A stretch of 47,425 nucleotides of DNA from Gammaproteobacteria bacterium (GTDB taxonomy: Bacteria; Pseudomonadota; Gammaproteobacteria; UBA9214): positions 1 to 47,425 of the forward strand of contig JAOUBY010000009.1 in NCBI GenBank assembly GCA_029860045.1, written 5' to 3'. Every line of letters begins with the position of its first letter. The stretch's first letter is position 1. Under the pieces are notes generated by a model, which had not been told where the DNA came from, searched no databases, and saw nothing but the letters and a program-made list of their open reading frames with translations. This document shows positions 1-7,352 of this stretch, one piece after another. A program made the translations under genes and the position numbers.

Positions 1-184
1 CCTGAGCGACGGCCTGTACGCAGCGCTGGCCGTCATGTTCACTTGTGCTGTACGCAGTTTCACCTGAGAAACTCTTGCTCTCCCAGCCGGCAAGGTTGCC
101 GTCGGACAGGACCGATAGCCGGGTGGCTGCCAACGGCGTTGTCATGAGCGCAAACAGGAGCGTGAACACAGCGAGGTGTTTCAT
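1..184 (-). CDS. DUF3047-like secreted protein (5' part only)
   Basis: This gene is absent from the ORF track because it runs off the left edge. Reading the minus strand from the ATG at 184 gives 61 codons with no stop. It begins with a signal peptide (MKHLAVFTLLFALMTTPLAA), followed by a segment of the type LSDGNLAGWESKSFSGETAYS and then HDGQRCVQAVA. The tryptophan, the K-F-G-T-Y spacing and the DG..V.A element resemble the start of DUF3047 proteins as I remember them. These are periplasmic proteins of unknown function. Downstream of ftsX one often finds rpoH in gammaproteobacteria, but this gene lies there instead. No clear Shine-Dalgarno is visible. The open frame and signal peptide are well supported; the family name is only moderately so. 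Confidence 0.6.
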   Translation of the reverse strand, partial: MKHLAVFTLLFALMTTPLAATRLSVLSDGNLAGWESKSFSGETAYSTSEHDGQRCVQAVAQ

Positions 185-213
185 AATAATGTTAATACTT
201 CGGCGTGTGTTTT

Positions 214-1200
214 CTAGCTGGGCTCGATGGCGTTAAGGTGCCGGCCCACGGCAAGCCAGGAGCCGAGCAGGCCAAGCAGGCTGCCGCCGCAAAGCAGGGT
301 GGCCAGTGACAGGAAGGGCAGTGTCCGCAGGGAAAAGTCGCTCTGGTAGAGGCCGGCCAGTGTGGCCACCGGCCCGGTCAGCAGCCAGAAACCGGCGCTG
401 ATCAGCAGCCAGGCGAGCAGTGCGCCGAGCAGTCCGTACCACAGGCCGCTGTACAGGAACGGCCGCCGCACGAACGGGTCGGTCGCACCGATCAGCTTGG
501 TTACCACGATTTCCTGGCGCCGGTTCTGAATCTCCAGCCGGATGGTATTGCCGATCACCAGCAGCACGGCCAGTGCCAGCAGGGCGCTGATCACCAGCAG
601 GCCGCGGCGGGCGATCTCGATCATGGCACTTAGCCGCTGCACCCATTCAAGATCGAGCTGGGCCAGTTCCACCTCCGGCAGTCCCCTGAGCCGTTTCTGT
701 AATTCACTGGCCGCCTCGGGTTCGCTGTGTGCACCCTCCGGCACCACGATCAGTACCGCGGGTAACGGGTTCTCGTCCAGTGCCTCCAGCGCGTCGGCAA
801 ACCCGGAGTGCGAACTGAATTCTTCCAGCGCCTGTTCCGGTGTAATCAATTGCACTGAAGCAACCTCGGGCCACCCGGTAATGCGTTTGGCCATGTCCTG
901 TGCGGTGCGTGCCGGCACCTCGTCCTTCAGGAATACCGACAGGCTGGCCTGGTCATCCCAGGAGCCACTCAGTCGCTGCAGGTTATCCAGCAGCAGGTAA
1001 AGACCGGACGGCAGTGCCAGTGCGATGCCGATCACGGCCGCGGTCATCAGCGAGGCAAGCGGGTTGCGGTACAGGCGGCCGAGGCTGTCGAGGGCTACCT
1101 GGGCATGGCGCTGCAGGTAGACATGCGGCAACTGCAGCCGCTGCAGCCAGCCAGGCCGACGCTGTGCACTGACGCGCTGGTTTCTGCGCCTGCCGATCAT
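214..1200 (-). CDS. ftsX: Cell-division protein FtsX
   Basis: FtsX is the membrane subunit of the FtsEX complex, which couples ATP hydrolysis at the division ring to activation of septal peptidoglycan hydrolases. The 328 residues show a basic cytoplasmic N-terminus (MIGRRRNQR), a first membrane segment at about residues 50-73 (ASLMTAAVIGIALALPSGLYLLL), a periplasmic domain with the SLSVFLKDEV start typical of the family, and three more membrane segments towards the C-terminus (about 200-220, 250-275 and 295-320). The motif RLEIQNRRQEIVVTKLIGA before the third segment is characteristic. Its ATG overlaps the ftsE stop in an ATGA, so the two are translationally coupled. Length and order ftsY-ftsE-ftsX are normal for the class. 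Confidence 0.96.
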   Translation of the reverse strand: MIGRRRNQRVSAQRRPGWLQRLQLPHVYLQRHAQVALDSLGRLYRNPLASLMTAAVIGIALALPSGLYLLLDNLQRLSGSWDDQASLSVFLKDEVPARTAQDMAKRITGWPEVASVQLITPEQALEEFSSHSGFADALEALDENPLPAVLIVVPEGAHSEPEAASELQKRLRGLPEVELAQLDLEWVQRLSAMIEIARRGLLVISALLALAVLLVIGNTIRLEIQNRRQEIVVTKLIGATDPFVRRPFLYSGLWYGLLGALLAWLLISAGFWLLTGPVATLAGLYQSDFSLRTLPFLSLATLLCGGSLLGLLGSWLAVGRHLNAIEPS

Positions 1201-1868
1201 GCGTGGCCGTCCGGGTTATTGGCGAGTCGGCCGTGCTCCAGCGTCAGTACCGGGTAATCGAGCGAGCGGATCAGCTGAATGTCATGCGTGGCAATGAGCA
1301 CACTGACGCCGACATCGTTGAACAGGCTGAACAGCTGCATGATCTCGCGGGACAGGTCGGGGTCGAGGTTGCCGGTCGGTTCGTCGGCCAGCAGCAGCAT
1401 CGGTTTGTTGACCACGGCGCGCGCAATGCCGACGCGTTGTTGCTCACCGCCGGACAGGGTGATCGGGTAGAGCCGTTCCTTGCTTAGCAGGCCCAGCTTG
1501 TCGAGGGCGGCACGCACGCGCCGGCCGATCTCCTGGTGGCGGTAACCTGCGATGACCAGTGGCAGTGCAACGTTGTCGTACACCGTGCGATCAAACAGCA
1601 GGTGGTGGTCCTGGAATATGAAACCGATCTTGCGACGAATGAAGGGAATGCGTCGTTTGCTGAGGCGCGATACGTTTTCACCGTCGAGAAAAATCTGGCC
1701 GCGGGAGCTGAGCTCGATCAGTGCAATCAGTTTCAGCAGCGTGCTCTTGCCGGCGCCCGAATGACCGGTGAGAAAGGCCATGGCGCCTTTCTCCATGTGG
1801 AAGCTGATGTTGTTGAGCGCCTCGAAGCCGCCTGGATAACGCTTGCTGACATTGGTGAAACGGATCAT
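1197..1868 (-). CDS. ftsE: Cell-division ATP-binding protein FtsE
   Basis: FtsE is the ABC ATPase of the FtsEX divisome complex. The ORF track extends the frame 29 residues too far. The family start [14 protein letters not shown] corresponds to the ATG at 1868, giving 223 residues, the usual FtsE length. Visible motifs are Walker [11 protein letters not shown]-loop FQDHHLL, ABC signature LSGGEQQR, Walker [14 protein letters not shown] and switch histidine ATHD. It starts 16 bases after the ftsY stop and its own stop overlaps the ftsX start by four bases. The three genes therefore look like one transcript read ftsY-ftsE-ftsX. Confidence 0.97.
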   Translation of the reverse strand: MIRFTNVSKRYPGGFEALNNISFHMEKGAMAFLTGHSGAGKSTLLKLIALIELSSRGQIFLDGENVSRLSKRRIPFIRRKIGFIFQDHHLLFDRTVYDNVALPLVIAGYRHQEIGRRVRAALDKLGLLSKERLYPITLSGGEQQRVGIARAVVNKPMLLLADEPTGNLDPDLSREIMQLFSLFNDVGVSVLIATHDIQLIRSLDYPVLTLEHGRLANNPDGHA

Positions 1869-1884
1869 GTGAAAACGGCCAGGC

Positions 1885-2856
1885 CTATTTCTCGAACAGG
1901 GCGTCGACAAATTCGGCAGCGTTGAATTCCCGCAGGTTTTCGATGCCTTCGCCAACGCCGACGAAACGGATCGGGATGCCGGTCTTTTTCGCTATCGCAA
2001 AGATGATGCCGCCGCGTGCGGTGCCGTCCAGCTTGGTGAGTGTGATGCCGGTCAGTCCGACCGCCTCGTTGAATTCCTGCGCCTGGCTGAGTGCATTCTG
2101 CCCGGTGCCCGCGTCCACCACCAGCATCACTTCATGCGGTGCCTGTTCGTCGAGCTTGCCCATCACGCGCTTGATCTTCTTCAATTCTTCCATCAGGTTT
2201 GACTGGGTGTGCAGGCGTCCGGCGGTGTCGGCAATCAGCACATCGATGTCACGCGCTTTTGCCGATTGCAGGGCATCGAAAATAACCGAGGCCGAGTCGG
2301 CACCCTGTTGCTGTGCAATCACCGGTACATCGTTGCGTTCACCCCAGGCCTGCAGCTGCTCCACGGCGGCAGCACGAAAAGTGTCCCCGGCTGCCAGCAT
2401 GACCTTCTTGCCATCCTGCTGGAAACGATGTGCGAGCTTGCCGATGGTGGTGGTCTTGCCGGCACCGTTGATGCCGACCATGAGAATGACAAACGGCTGC
2501 GTCATGTCGGGAATCTGCAGCGGCACACTGCAGGGTGCCAGGACGGCCTGCATGCGGTCATGCAGGGAGGTCATCAGGGCATCGGCATCCCCCAGCTGTT
2601 TGCGGGCAACCTGCTCGGTGAGGCTGTCGATGATTTCACGCGTCGCCTCGATACCGACATCGGCGACCAGCAGCATGGTCTCGATTTCTTCCAGCAGCTC
2701 CGCGTCGATTGCCTTGCTGCCCAGCACCAGGCTGGCCACGCCCTCGGTGAGCCCGTGACGGGTGCGCGACAGGCCGGCCTTCAGTCGCGCGAACAGGCCG
2801 GTCTTTTCAGGTTTCTCGGGTGGGGTCGATGATTTGTTTTTCAGGAAACCTGGCAT
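1885..2856 (-). CDS. ftsY: Signal recognition particle receptor FtsY
   Basis: FtsY is the SRP receptor GTPase that docks ribosome-nascent chain complexes at the inner membrane. The NG domain is complete: an N-domain helix bundle (RTRHGLTEGVASLVLG), P-loop GINGAGKTTTIGKLA, DTFRAAAVEQL, the G3 motif DTAGR, and TKLDGTARGG with a G5-like GVGEG. The acidic A domain of E. coli FtsY is almost absent. Only about 20 basic or proline-rich residues precede the N domain, as in many Pseudomonas-like relatives. The ORF track starts at a TTG one codon upstream; I prefer the ATG at 2856, giving 323 residues. Neither start has a strong Shine-Dalgarno. First gene of the ftsYEX operon, divergent from the M16 pair. 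Confidence 0.96.
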   Translation of the reverse strand: MPGFLKNKSSTPPEKPEKTGLFARLKAGLSRTRHGLTEGVASLVLGSKAIDAELLEEIETMLLVADVGIEATREIIDSLTEQVARKQLGDADALMTSLHDRMQAVLAPCSVPLQIPDMTQPFVILMVGINGAGKTTTIGKLAHRFQQDGKKVMLAAGDTFRAAAVEQLQAWGERNDVPVIAQQQGADSASVIFDALQSAKARDIDVLIADTAGRLHTQSNLMEELKKIKRVMGKLDEQAPHEVMLVVDAGTGQNALSQAQEFNEAVGLTGITLTKLDGTARGGIIFAIAKKTGIPIRFVGVGEGIENLREFNAAEFVDALFEK

Positions 2857-2955
2857 CAAAATTGTTGTCAGTTAATGATCGGGCAATGTTCGGCTGAATA
2901 TCCTATCATCCCGTACCTTCCGGGGTAACTATTGCTTTAAATAAGGAGCGAATGA
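2857..2955. promoter_or_regulatory. Divergent ftsY / M16 peptidase intergenic region
   Basis: These 99 bases separate the ftsY start (leftward) from the first M16 peptidase (rightward), so both promoters should lie here or just inside the genes. The sequence is more A/T-rich than the flanks. The only element I can place firmly is the AGGAG Shine-Dalgarno at 2944-2948, seven bases before the M16 ATG. I see no convincing -35/-10 pair. Confidence 0.4.
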
Positions 2956-4323
2956 ATGCGCAGTGTGCTTGCAATAATCCTCTATTTCACTGTCCCGCTG
3001 GCGCTGGCCGCCGGCGAGGTCCACGAATACAGGCTGGATAATGGCCTGAAACTGATCGTCAAGGAGGATCACCGTGCCCCTGTGGTGGTGTCACAGGTGT
3101 GGTACAGGGTCGGAGCCGCCTACGAGACCGACGGCATCACCGGTATCTCGCACGTGCTGGAGCACATGATGTTCAAGGGCACCGATGCACACGCGCCCGG
3201 CGAGTTCTCCCGTATCATTTCTGAAAACGGTGGCCGTGAGAATGCCTTTACCAGCCAGGACTATACCGCCTATTTTCAGCGCCTGGAGAAGAACCGCCTG
3301 CCGGTGAGTTTCGAGCTGGAGGCCGACCGGATGCGTAACCTGCACCTGCTTGACGAGGAATTCCAGAAGGAAATCAAGGTGGTAATGGAAGAGCGGCGGC
3401 TGCGTACCGATGACAAGCCGACCTCGCTCACCTACGAGCAGTTCGCCGCCACGGCGCACACGACCAGTTCCTATCGCACCCCGACCATTGGCTGGATGGA
3501 CGACCTGGAGAACCTGGAGTTGGCCGACCTGCAGGACTGGTACCGGCGCTGGTATGCCCCGAATAACGCCATCCTCGTTGTGGTTGGGGATGTAGAGCCG
3601 GAGGCGGTACATGCGCTGGCGAAAGAGCATTTCGGTCCGCTTAAGCCGGAAAAGATCGTGCAACCCAAGCCGCGCATCGAGCCGACGCAGCGTGGCCGGC
3701 GCGACGTGACGGTCGCAGTGCCGGCCGAGGTGCCCTATACCATCATGGGTTACAAGGTGCCGGTGCTGAAAACGGCGGAGCTTGACTGGGAGCCCTATGC
3801 GCTCGAGGTGCTTGCCGGGATTCTCGACGGTGGCGACAGTGCGCGCCTGTCGATCGAGCTGGTACGCGGCAGCCGGATCGCCACCAGTGCCGGGGCCGGC
3901 TATGATCCCTACAGCCTGCAGGCGGACCTGTTCCTGCTCAGTGGCACCCCCTCTGACAAGCATACGACAGCGCAACTGCAGCAGGCCCTGCTGGACCAGG
4001 TGAAACGTCTGCAGGATAGCCCGGTTGACAAGGATGAGCTGGAACGCATCAAGACCCGGGTGGTTGCCAGCGCGGTCTATGAACAGGATTCAATCTTCTA
4101 CCAGGCAATGAAGATCGGCCAGCTGGAGACGGTGGGGCTGGACTGGCGCATTGCCGACGCATACGTCGATCGCATCAAGGCCGTCACTGCGGAACAGGTA
4201 CAGGCTGTGGCGAAGAAGTACCTGGTCGAGCGGACCCTGACCGTGGCCGAACTGGTGCCGTTGCCGATGGAGTCCGGTCGCAAGGCGCGTGCCGCAGTAC
4301 CGGGAGGTGCCCGTGTCCATTAA
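2956..4323 (+). CDS. M16 zinc peptidase, catalytic subunit (exported)
   Basis: Insulinase-family (M16) metallopeptidase, 455 residues. A signal peptide (about residues 1-19, ending LALAAG) places it in the periplasm. The inverted zinc motif HVLEH is at residues 66-70, and the downstream EER around residue 145 supplies the third ligand. The second half carries the usual M16 C-terminal domain without a zinc site. Start chosen for the AGGAG seven bases upstream. The next gene overlaps its end and encodes a non-catalytic M16 partner, the arrangement known for two-subunit peptidases such as mitochondrial processing peptidase. In Pseudomonas the same pair lies next to ftsY (from memory). The substrate is unknown; periplasmic peptide degradation is the general expectation. 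Confidence 0.92.
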   Translation: MRSVLAIILYFTVPLALAAGEVHEYRLDNGLKLIVKEDHRAPVVVSQVWYRVGAAYETDGITGISHVLEHMMFKGTDAHAPGEFSRIISENGGRENAFTSQDYTAYFQRLEKNRLPVSFELEADRMRNLHLLDEEFQKEIKVVMEERRLRTDDKPTSLTYEQFAATAHTTSSYRTPTIGWMDDLENLELADLQDWYRRWYAPNNAILVVVGDVEPEAVHALAKEHFGPLKPEKIVQPKPRIEPTQRGRRDVTVAVPAEVPYTIMGYKVPVLKTAELDWEPYALEVLAGILDGGDSARLSIELVRGSRIATSAGAGYDPYSLQADLFLLSGTPSDKHTTAQLQQALLDQVKRLQDSPVDKDELERIKTRVVASAVYEQDSIFYQAMKIGQLETVGLDWRIADAYVDRIKAVTAEQVQAVAKKYLVERTLTVAELVPLPMESGRKARAAVPGGARVH

Positions 4324-5656
4324 TCATTCGATGAGCCAACGCATGAAACACTATCCGCTGATAACCCCTTTATTGTTGATGGTGCTGCTCGCCTGGGCGC
4401 TGCCGGGACAGGCCATGCCGCCGATTCAGCACTGGCTGACAGACAATGGCGCGCGTGTGTATTACGTGCCGGCGCCGGAATTACCGATGGTGGATATCAA
4501 TGTCACCTTTGCTGCCGGTAGTGCGCGTGACAATGGTCATGCCGGCCTGGCGCACATGACCAGCACCCTGCTCGATAGCGGCGCGGCCGGGCTGAGTGCC
4601 GATGCGCTGGCGACCCGTATCGAGGAGCTGGGTGCAGAGCTGTCGACTGGCTCCGCACGCGACATGGCCTGGGTTACCCTGCGCAGTCTGAGCGGTTCGG
4701 ATTACCTGCAGCCGGCACTGGCAATCATGGGTAATGTGCTGGGCAAGCCGGATTTCAACAAGGCGGATTTCGAGCGTGAACGGGATCGCACCCTTGTTGC
4801 CATTCGAAGCAGCGAACAATCCCCCTCGGCGGTGGCCCAGCATGCCTGGTTCCTTTCCCTGTATGGCTCGCATCCCTATGCCGAGCGGCCTTCCGGTACC
4901 GAGGACAGTCTCAAGGCCATCAAGCTGGAACAGGTCAGGGCGTTTCATCAGCGCTACTATGCCGCCCGTAATGCCGTGATCGCCATTGTCGGCGATCTCG
5001 ATCGCAAGGCGGCCGAGCAGTTGGCAGGTAAGCTGGCGGCACAGCTGCCGGAGGGCAGGCAGGCGGAGGCCCTGCCGGCACCGGTGTCGCTGAAAGAGGC
5101 ACAGGAGAAGCGCATCTTTCACCCGTCCGCGCAAACACACGTGCGCATGGGGGCGCCGGGCATGCGTCGCGGTGACCCCGACTACTTTACCCTCTATGTC
5201 GGTAACCACGTGCTGGGGGGTGGCGGACTGGTATCGCGCCTGAACGAGGAAATCCGCGAACAGCGCGGGTTGTCCTACAGCGTGAGCAGTTATTTCAGCC
5301 CGATGGCGCAGAACGGTCCGTACCTGCTGTCGTTGCAGACGCGCAATGACCAGGTCGACGAGGCGCTTGCCGTCATGCGCGATACCCTGAAGACCTATGT
5401 CGCCGAGGGTCCGACCGATGCGGAGCTGGTGGCTGCCAAGAAGAATATCACCGGCGGTTTTGCGCTGCGCATCGACAGTAATTCCAAGATTCTCGATTAC
5501 CTGGTGGTGATCGGGTTCTATGACCTGCCACTGGACTACCTGGATACATTCAACGGCCGGGTTATGGCGGTTACCCGTGAGCAGGTTGTCGATGCCTTCC
5601 AGCGACGCGTATTGCCAGACACCCTGTCGACGGTGATCGTCGGCGGTGAAAGCTGA
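4313..5656 (+). CDS. M16 peptidase-like partner, non-catalytic (exported)
   Basis: Second M16-family protein, 447 residues from the start I prefer. The ORF track opens at 4289, but a GTG at 4313 has GGGAGG about seven bases upstream and gives MSINHSMSQRMKHYPL. This overlaps the preceding stop by 11 bases, consistent with translational coupling. ATGs at 4331 and 4343 are alternatives. A signal peptide follows (LLLMVLLAWALPGQA). Where the catalytic subunit has HxxEH this one reads HMTSTLLDSG, so it cannot bind zinc in the normal way. It keeps the RLNEEIREQRGLSYSV segment typical of the regulatory M16 chain, which helps grip substrate. Most likely it forms an obligate heterodimer with the upstream gene product. 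Confidence 0.9.
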   Translation: MSINHSMSQRMKHYPLITPLLLMVLLAWALPGQAMPPIQHWLTDNGARVYYVPAPELPMVDINVTFAAGSARDNGHAGLAHMTSTLLDSGAAGLSADALATRIEELGAELSTGSARDMAWVTLRSLSGSDYLQPALAIMGNVLGKPDFNKADFERERDRTLVAIRSSEQSPSAVAQHAWFLSLYGSHPYAERPSGTEDSLKAIKLEQVRAFHQRYYAARNAVIAIVGDLDRKAAEQLAGKLAAQLPEGRQAEALPAPVSLKEAQEKRIFHPSAQTHVRMGAPGMRRGDPDYFTLYVGNHVLGGGGLVSRLNEEIREQRGLSYSVSSYFSPMAQNGPYLLSLQTRNDQVDEALAVMRDTLKTYVAEGPTDAELVAAKKNITGGFALRIDSNSKILDYLVVIGFYDLPLDYLDTFNGRVMAVTREQVVDAFQRRVLPDTLSTVIVGGES

Positions 5657-5696
5657 CGCTGCTTGCGAATTTTCTTTTCCTGATCCTCTTTCGTAC

Positions 5697-5726
5697 ACGC
5701 CCTGTCAGTGACCACTGACGGGGCGT
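5697..5726 (+). terminator. 13-bp stem-loop after the M16 operon
   Basis: ACGCCCTGTCAGT pairs with ACTGACGGGGCGT over 13 positions with one G-U pair and the loop GACC. It lies 40 bases after the M16 partner stop. No T-run follows on the plus strand, so it is a strong hairpin but not a textbook intrinsic terminator. It may end the transcript with Rho or protect its 3' end. Confidence 0.5.
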
Positions 5727-5885
5727 GTTGCGTTATCCCGGCTGTCCCGGGACTTCGACTGCGTATTCTGTAGCACAGGACACCCGGCAACGGGCCTGGG
5801 CAGGGATGCCTGTTCTGTTTACGTGCCGAGGGAAGGCACGTCGGCGCATGGTCGCGCCAGAACCTGACAAATCATGGAGGATACG
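5727..5885 (+). promoter_or_regulatory. Hairpin-rich 5' leader of the sorting-signal protein
   Basis: Before the ATG at 5886 three further perfect hairpins can be drawn: TCCCGG/CCGGGA (5736-5752), ACGTGCC/GGCACGT (5821-5841) and GGCGC/GCGCC (5843-5858). The last two are almost contiguous and end about 20 bases before the Shine-Dalgarno GGAGG at 5876-5880. ORF 5725..5958 in this stretch looks spurious. I recognise no named riboswitch. The structure may simply reflect GC-rich sequence, or it may regulate an abundant secreted protein. Confidence 0.35.
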
Positions 5886-6533
5886 ATGTCATTTAAAAAA
5901 AATTGTCGCCTGCGTTTTGCACAGTCGGTACTGGCGGCGGCTGCCATTGCACCGCTGACACCCGTTGCCGCACAGACCATTATTTCCGAGGTGTTTTACG
6001 ATGCGGTTGGCCAGGACAATGGCCAGGTGTTTGTCGAACTGTACGGCACGCCGGGCACGCTGCTGGACGGTTTATTCCTGGATGGTATCAACGGTACCGA
6101 TGGCAGTGCTTATCTTACAGTTGCCCTGACCGGCACGATCGGGAATGACGGTGTGTTCGTGATCGGAGATGACAGTGGCGACGGTAGCACCCTGGTCAGT
6201 GGTTTCGATCTGGTGGCGAACGTGGATTTCCAGAATGGACCGGACTCCGTAGTGTTGCGCGACAGTGGCGGTATCCTGGATGCGCTGGGATACGGTGATT
6301 TCACCAGTGCTGTCTTTGCCGGCGAGGGCAGTGCGGCGCCCGATGTTGACAATGGCTGGAGCCTGGCACGCGCCAGTTTGCTGGACACCGACAACAATGT
6401 CGTGGATTTTCTCGGACTGAGTGTGCCGACGCCGGGCATTGTGCCGGCCAGTGCCGTGCCGGTTCCGCCGGCACTGGTGCTGTTCCTGTCCGGTATCGCC
6501 GGGCTGGTCGGCGTGGCGCGACGCAAGTGTTGA
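5886..6533 (+). CDS. Secreted lamin-tail-like protein with VPLPA/PEP-CTERM-type sorting signal
   Basis: Secreted protein of 215 residues from the ATG at 5886, which has GGAGG five bases upstream; the track start at 5874 overlaps that site. An N-terminal signal peptide (to about VAAQ) precedes IISEVFYDAVGQDNGQVFVELYG, which resembles the start of a lamin-tail-like beta domain. This continues through DGLFLDGINGTDGS and SVVLRDSGGILDALGYG. The C-terminus is the diagnostic part: VPVPPALVLFLSG, then a hydrophobic helix and a basic ARRKC end. This is the three-part layout of VPLPA/PEP-CTERM tails, which exosortases process in extracellular-matrix-forming bacteria. It is acidic and Asp/Gly/Val-rich, as matrix proteins often are. 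No exosortase is in this window. Function unknown; a role in the biofilm or cell surface is inference. Confidence 0.8.
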   Translation: MSFKKNCRLRFAQSVLAAAAIAPLTPVAAQTIISEVFYDAVGQDNGQVFVELYGTPGTLLDGLFLDGINGTDGSAYLTVALTGTIGNDGVFVIGDDSGDGSTLVSGFDLVANVDFQNGPDSVVLRDSGGILDALGYGDFTSAVFAGEGSAAPDVDNGWSLARASLLDTDNNVVDFLGLSVPTPGIVPASAVPVPPALVLFLSGIAGLVGVARRKC

Positions 6534-6567
6534 TCCGGCGGTTGTTTCTGCTGCTGTAACTATTGGC

Positions 6568-6636
6568 GTAGGAGCGCCTTGCAGGCGCGAACAAATCTAT
6601 CTCTATAATTGAATCGCGCCTGCAAGGCGCTCCTAC
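6568..6636. repeat. REP inverted pair, heads outward
   Basis: A 23-base REP element GTAGGAGCGCCTTGCAGG... (6568-6590) is followed after 23 bases by its inverse (6614-6636). Each copy starts with the GTAG head and holds a short palindrome GCGCC/GGCGC. This is the layout of REP elements linked to RAYT transposases. The pair lies between the sorting-signal gene and rsmD and can fold into one long hairpin. The spacer contains a perfect TATAAT (6604-6609), but no acceptable -35 lies at the right distance. Confidence 0.85.
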
Positions 6637-6712
6637 CGGTGTAGATGGTTGTTGCCGGGCAGGGTTACCAGGGGTTTGACGGGCTGCCGCCAGGCGCGGA
6701 TCATTCCGGTGC

Positions 6713-7276
6713 ATGAAACCTCAAGCACCCAACCAGCTGCGTATCATCGGCGGCGCCTGGCGTGGCCGCAAGCTGGCGTTTGCGCCGGTGCCGGGCTTGC
6801 GCCCGACCCCGAACCGGGTGCGCGAGACACTGTTTAACTGGTTGGCGGCGGTGATTCCCGACGCGCACTGCCTGGACCTGTTTGCCGGCAGCGGTGCGCT
6901 GGGGCTGGAGGCGGCCTCGCGCGGTGCGGCACGCTGTGTGCTGGTCGAACAACAGCACGCAGTCGTGCAGACCCTGCGCGAGCAGGTCACCCGGCTGCAG
7001 GCTGAACACGTGGAAGTAGTCGAGGCCGAGGTGGCTGGCTGGTTGTTACAGGATGCACAGCCATTCGATGTCGTGTTTCTCGATCCGCCGTTTCGGCAGG
7101 GCCTGCTGCAGGCCTGCATCGAACGGCTGGAGCAAAACGGCTGGCTGGCGGATGCTGCCTGGGTCTACCTTGAGGCGGAAAGGGGAATGGAACTCGCACT
7201 GCCGGAGAACTGGACGTGGTACCGGGAGAAACAGGCTGGCCAGGTGAGTTACCGACTGGCACGACGGGAGAGATGA
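6713..7276 (+). CDS. rsmD: 16S rRNA (guanine(966)-N2)-methyltransferase RsmD
   Basis: RsmD methylates N2 of G966 in 16S rRNA using SAM during 30S assembly. The 187 residues show RIIGGAWRGRKL and RPTPNRVRETLFNWL at the N-terminus, the SAM-binding DLFAGSGALGLEAASRG, and the catalytic VFLDPPF (NPPY-type motif). Length matches the family. It stands alone, preceded and followed by REP pairs, and converges with the dihydroorotase-like gene. In E. coli rsmD is directly upstream of ftsY. Here the M16 pair and the sorting-signal gene lie between them. Its start lacks a strong Shine-Dalgarno. Confidence 0.95.
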   Translation: MKPQAPNQLRIIGGAWRGRKLAFAPVPGLRPTPNRVRETLFNWLAAVIPDAHCLDLFAGSGALGLEAASRGAARCVLVEQQHAVVQTLREQVTRLQAEHVEVVEAEVAGWLLQDAQPFDVVFLDPPFRQGLLQACIERLEQNGWLADAAWVYLEAERGMELALPENWTWYREKQAGQVSYRLARRER

Positions 7277-7277
7277 A

Positions 7278-7340
7278 TCGCGGATGAGATCCGCTCCTAC
7301 AGGTGGGTCTGATTGTCGTAGGAGCGCATCTCATGCGCGA
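7278..7340. repeat. REP inverted pair, heads inward
   Basis: Two GTAG-headed REP copies, an inverse one at 7278-7300 and a direct one at 7318-7340, face each other across a 17-base spacer. The stems are GCGGA/TCCGC in the left copy and GCGCA/TGCGC in the right one. They differ from each other and from the first pair, but each remains self-complementary. The pair fills the gap between the convergent genes rsmD and pyrC' and may act as a transcript-end structure for both. Confidence 0.85.
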
Positions 7341-7352
7341 TGGGTGTGGCCG

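Noticed and set aside
4481-5698. 405-residue minus-strand ORF
   Set aside because: Opposite the M16 partner gene, without motifs; shadow.
5823-5850. Sigma-54 promoter before the sorting-signal gene
   Set aside because: GGCACG followed by CGCA looks similar, but the GG-to-GC spacing is nine bases instead of ten and the TTGC part is missing.
5725-5958. 77-residue ORF in the sorting-signal leader
   Set aside because: Overlaps the real gene in another frame, covers the hairpins and has no Shine-Dalgarno or motif.
6604-6609. Promoter from the perfect TATAAT in the REP spacer
   Set aside because: The nearest -35-like TTGCAG is 19 bases away and belongs to the repeat; likely chance.
6568-7340. 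CRISPR-like repeats
   Set aside because: The repeats are inverted, self-complementary, GTAG-headed and in pairs, without regular unique spacers. They are REP elements.
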